Positions 62,393-64,000 of a stretch of 64,000 bases of DNA are shown piece by piece. The notes below the pieces were generated by a model, which saw only the letters and a list, made by a program, of their open reading frames with translations, made no database searches and was not told the origin of the DNA. Source of the DNA: Streptomyces sp. NBC_00442. Its GTDB lineage: Bacteria > Actinomycetota > Actinomycetes > Streptomycetales > Streptomycetaceae. The stretch spans positions 2,170,001 to 2,234,000 of the forward strand of contig NZ_CP107918.1 in NCBI RefSeq assembly GCF_036014195.1. Direction: 5' to 3'. Positions within the stretch are counted from its first letter, which is position 1. The number at the start of each line of letters is the position of its first letter. The translations under genes were made by a program, and so were the position numbers.

Positions 62393-62400
62393 CGGCCGGG

Positions 62401-64000
62401 TCAGCTCGCGGGCTTGGCCGCGTCGGCCGCCTTCTGCAGGGCGTCCTGGAGCGCCTTCTGGCTGTCGCCGTAGGCCTTCCAGTCGCCCTTGGCGAGCGCC
62501 TTCTGGCCGTCCTCGTACGCCTTCTGGGCGTCCTGGATGGCCTGGTCGACCGTGGCGTTGCCGGTGGGCGGTGGCGTGGTCGGCGGGTTCGTCGTCGGCG
62601 GGGTGGTCGTGGACGGTGGTGTCGCCCCGTCCGCCCCGAAGACCGCGTTCAGCGCGTCCGCCAGGTTGTTCTTGAAGTAGGTGTTGTCCCCGTAGGAGAC
62701 GCCGACCTTCTTCAGGAGCGGATAGTTGGCGCTGCCGCCGCGCGCGTACACCGGCTCGATGTAGAGGAAGCCCCCGCCGAGCGGCACCGTCAGCAGGTTG
62801 CCGTAGTCGATCTCGGAGTCGGTGCCTCTCAGGTTCCGTACGAACTCGGCGACTTCCGGCGAGCCGTTCAGCTTGCTCTGCACCTGTTGCGGGCCCTGCA
62901 CGTTGTCCGTGACCCGCAGCAGTCTGATCTTGCCGTAGTCCGGGCTCGCGGCATCGGCGTCTACCGCCATGAACCCGCCCAGGTTGGGCCGGCCGTTGGG
63001 CGTGAACGTCGTCGTCAGCGAGAACTTCGCGCCCTCCTTCTCGGCGCCCGGCACCTTCAGGGACAGGTAGTACGGCGGAACCGCGCTGTTGTCCTTGTTG
63101 GTCGGGTCGTCCGGCACCTGCCAGGCGTCACTGCCGCTGTAGAACTGCGCGGGGCTGGTGACGTGGTAGCGGGTGAGCAGCTCGCGCTGGACCTTGAACA
63201 TGTCCTGCGGGTACCGCAGGTGGGCGAGCAGGTCCTTCGGGATCGACGCCTTGGTTTTCACCGTGCCGGGGAACGCCTTCATCCACGTCTTGAGGACGGG
63301 GTCCTTGTCGTCCCACTGGTACAGCGTGACCGTGCCGTCGTACGCGTCGACGGTCGCCTTCACCGAGTTGCGGATGTAGTTGACCTGGTTCTGCTGGGCC
63401 ACCACCGCGCGCTGTTTGTCGGTCAGCGAGTCCGTGGTGGTCTCGCCGAGCGTGGTGCGCGAGGCGTAGGGATAGCCGTTGGTCGTCGTGTACGCGTCGA
63501 CGACCCACTGGATGCGCTTGCCGACGACCGCCGGGTAGGCGTCGCCGTCGATGGTCAGCCAGGGGGCGACCGCCTCGACGCGCTCCTTCGGCGTGCGGTT
63601 GTAGAGGATCTTCGATCCCTTGCCGATGGCACCCGAGTACAGGATCTGCGGCTCGTTGAGGGTGACGGCGTACGCGGCCCGGTTGAAGGGGTTGGACAGG
63701 CTCACGCCGCCCTTGCCCTTGAAGCTCGTGGTGACCTGGGCCTTGCCGTCGCTCTCGTAGTCGAGCTCCTTCTGGGGCCCGCCGACGATCGAGTACTGGT
63801 CGGTCTTCTCGCCGTAGTAGACGCGCTGCTCGTAGTCCGAGGGGAGCTGGCCGGTGGTGGGCAGCCCCGACTCGGTGAAGTCCGGCGCGCCGTTGGCGTC
63901 CACGCTGGTGCCCTTGGCCGCGATCGCGCCGAAGCCGTGGGTGTAGGTGAAGTGGTCGTTGATCCAGTTGCGCTTGTCGATGCCCTTGAGGTCGAGCTCG
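62401..64000 (-). CDS. UPF0182 family membrane protein, C-terminal part (5' end beyond window)
   Basis: The frame is open from the window edge to the stop at 62401-62403 (about 532 residues seen). The large soluble COG1615 domain is recognisable: [39 protein letters not shown] (landmarks), [41 protein letters not shown] and [23 protein letters not shown]0182 proteins are about 900-1000 residues with seven N-terminal helices, which lie outside. A Thr/Pro linker ([13 protein letters not shown]) leads to a helical Ala/Gln/Lys-rich tail ([20 protein letters not shown]) ending AADAAKPAS. Function unknown. Confidence 0.9.
   Translation of the reverse strand, partial: ELDLKGIDKRNWINDHFTYTHGFGAIAAKGTSVDANGAPDFTESGLPTTGQLPSDYEQRVYYGEKTDQYSIVGGPQKELDYESDGKAQVTTSFKGKGGVSLSNPFNRAAYAVTLNEPQILYSGAIGKGSKILYNRTPKERVEAVAPWLTIDGDAYPAVVGKRIQWVVDAYTTTNGYPYASRTTLGETTTDSLTDKQRAVVAQQNQVNYIRNSVKATVDAYDGTVTLYQWDDKDPVLKTWMKAFPGTVKTKASIPKDLLAHLRYPQDMFKVQRELLTRYHVTSPAQFYSGSDAWQVPDDPTNKDNSAVPPYYLSLKVPGAEKEGAKFSLTTTFTPNGRPNLGGFMAVDADAASPDYGKIRLLRVTDNVQGPQQVQSKLNGSPEVAEFVRNLRGTDSEIDYGNLLTVPLGGGFLYIEPVYARGGSANYPLLKKVGVSYGDNTYFKNNLADALNAVFGADGATPPSTTTPPTTNPPTTPPPTGNATVDQAIQDAQKAYEDGQKALAKGDWKAYGDSQKALQDALQKAADAAKPAS

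Overview
The window is chromosomal DNA from a high-GC actinomycete, almost certainly a Streptomyces. It carries Streptomyces-type NiSOD, WblE, SigH, SigR/RsrA, the DasR/DasABC chitobiose system, the B12-controlled class Ia ribonucleotide reductase and CatA/CatR. Their order runs parallel to the S. coelicolor sodN - sigH - wblE - nagB - das - nrd - sigR - aroA - hisN - cat segment as I remember it. No IS element, prophage or CRISPR array is visible. Family names come from recognising motifs by eye, not from a search.

Layout. 1-450: 3' end of sodN and its 3' UTR, which probably carries the sRNA s-SodF. 450-4050: an accessory patch with a DUF3800 protein and a 762-aa orphan, the least familiar part of the window. 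4.1-8.0 kb: small regulators and transporters (VOC, GntR-DUF1648, MFS). 8.2-10.7 kb: a family 2B encapsulin shell (EshA-like, with a cyclic-nucleotide-binding insert) followed by a polyprenyl synthetase that is its probable cargo. 11.0-12.7 kb: nsrR-hmp nitric oxide defence. 12.9-16.7 kb: amidase, PLP deaminase family, repeats, Na+/H+ antiporter, Zn-UBP protein. 16.9-22.1 kb: anti-sigma/sigH, a lipid kinase, wblE and a PdtaS-like kinase. 22.4-23.9 kb: TetR/SDR pair.

24-37 kb is the amino-sugar region: nagB, the GH3 gene with dasABC, and dasR. DasR-type (dre) operators lie before nagB, before dasA (two) and before dasR. Lodged between nagB and das is a tightly overlapping five-gene operon (PhyH oxygenase, DUF6271-like protein, PLP decarboxylase, GNAT, MFS) that looks like a small cryptic natural-product pathway. 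It has its own dre-like site upstream, so amino-sugar status may control it. A sixth dre-like site lies upstream of the PdtaS-like kinase.

37-44.6 kb: aldo/keto reductase, DUF3311/SSS transporter pair, a cobalamin riboswitch controlling nrdA-nrdB, and peptide deformylase. 44.7-48.5 kb: TPR protein and two overlapping HD-domain membrane proteins, one a canonical HD-GYP and one degenerate. 48.7-51.5 kb: rsrA-sigR with the dual-start SigR/SigR' arrangement and a consensus SigR promoter, then a hydrolase and an SRAP protein. 51.8-57.6 kb: M50-like protease, aroA, rsgA, SMR transporter, TetR, hisN, CBS protein. 57.7-64 kb: catalase and CatR, two identical initiator tRNA genes flanking a Sel1-repeat gene, and the 3' part of a UPF0182 membrane protein that runs off the window.

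Shared themes are redox and nitrosative stress (SodN, NsrR/Hmp, SigR/RsrA, CatA/CatR, WblE), amino-sugar sensing by DasR, and very frequent 4-base GTGA/ATGA start-stop overlaps inside operons.
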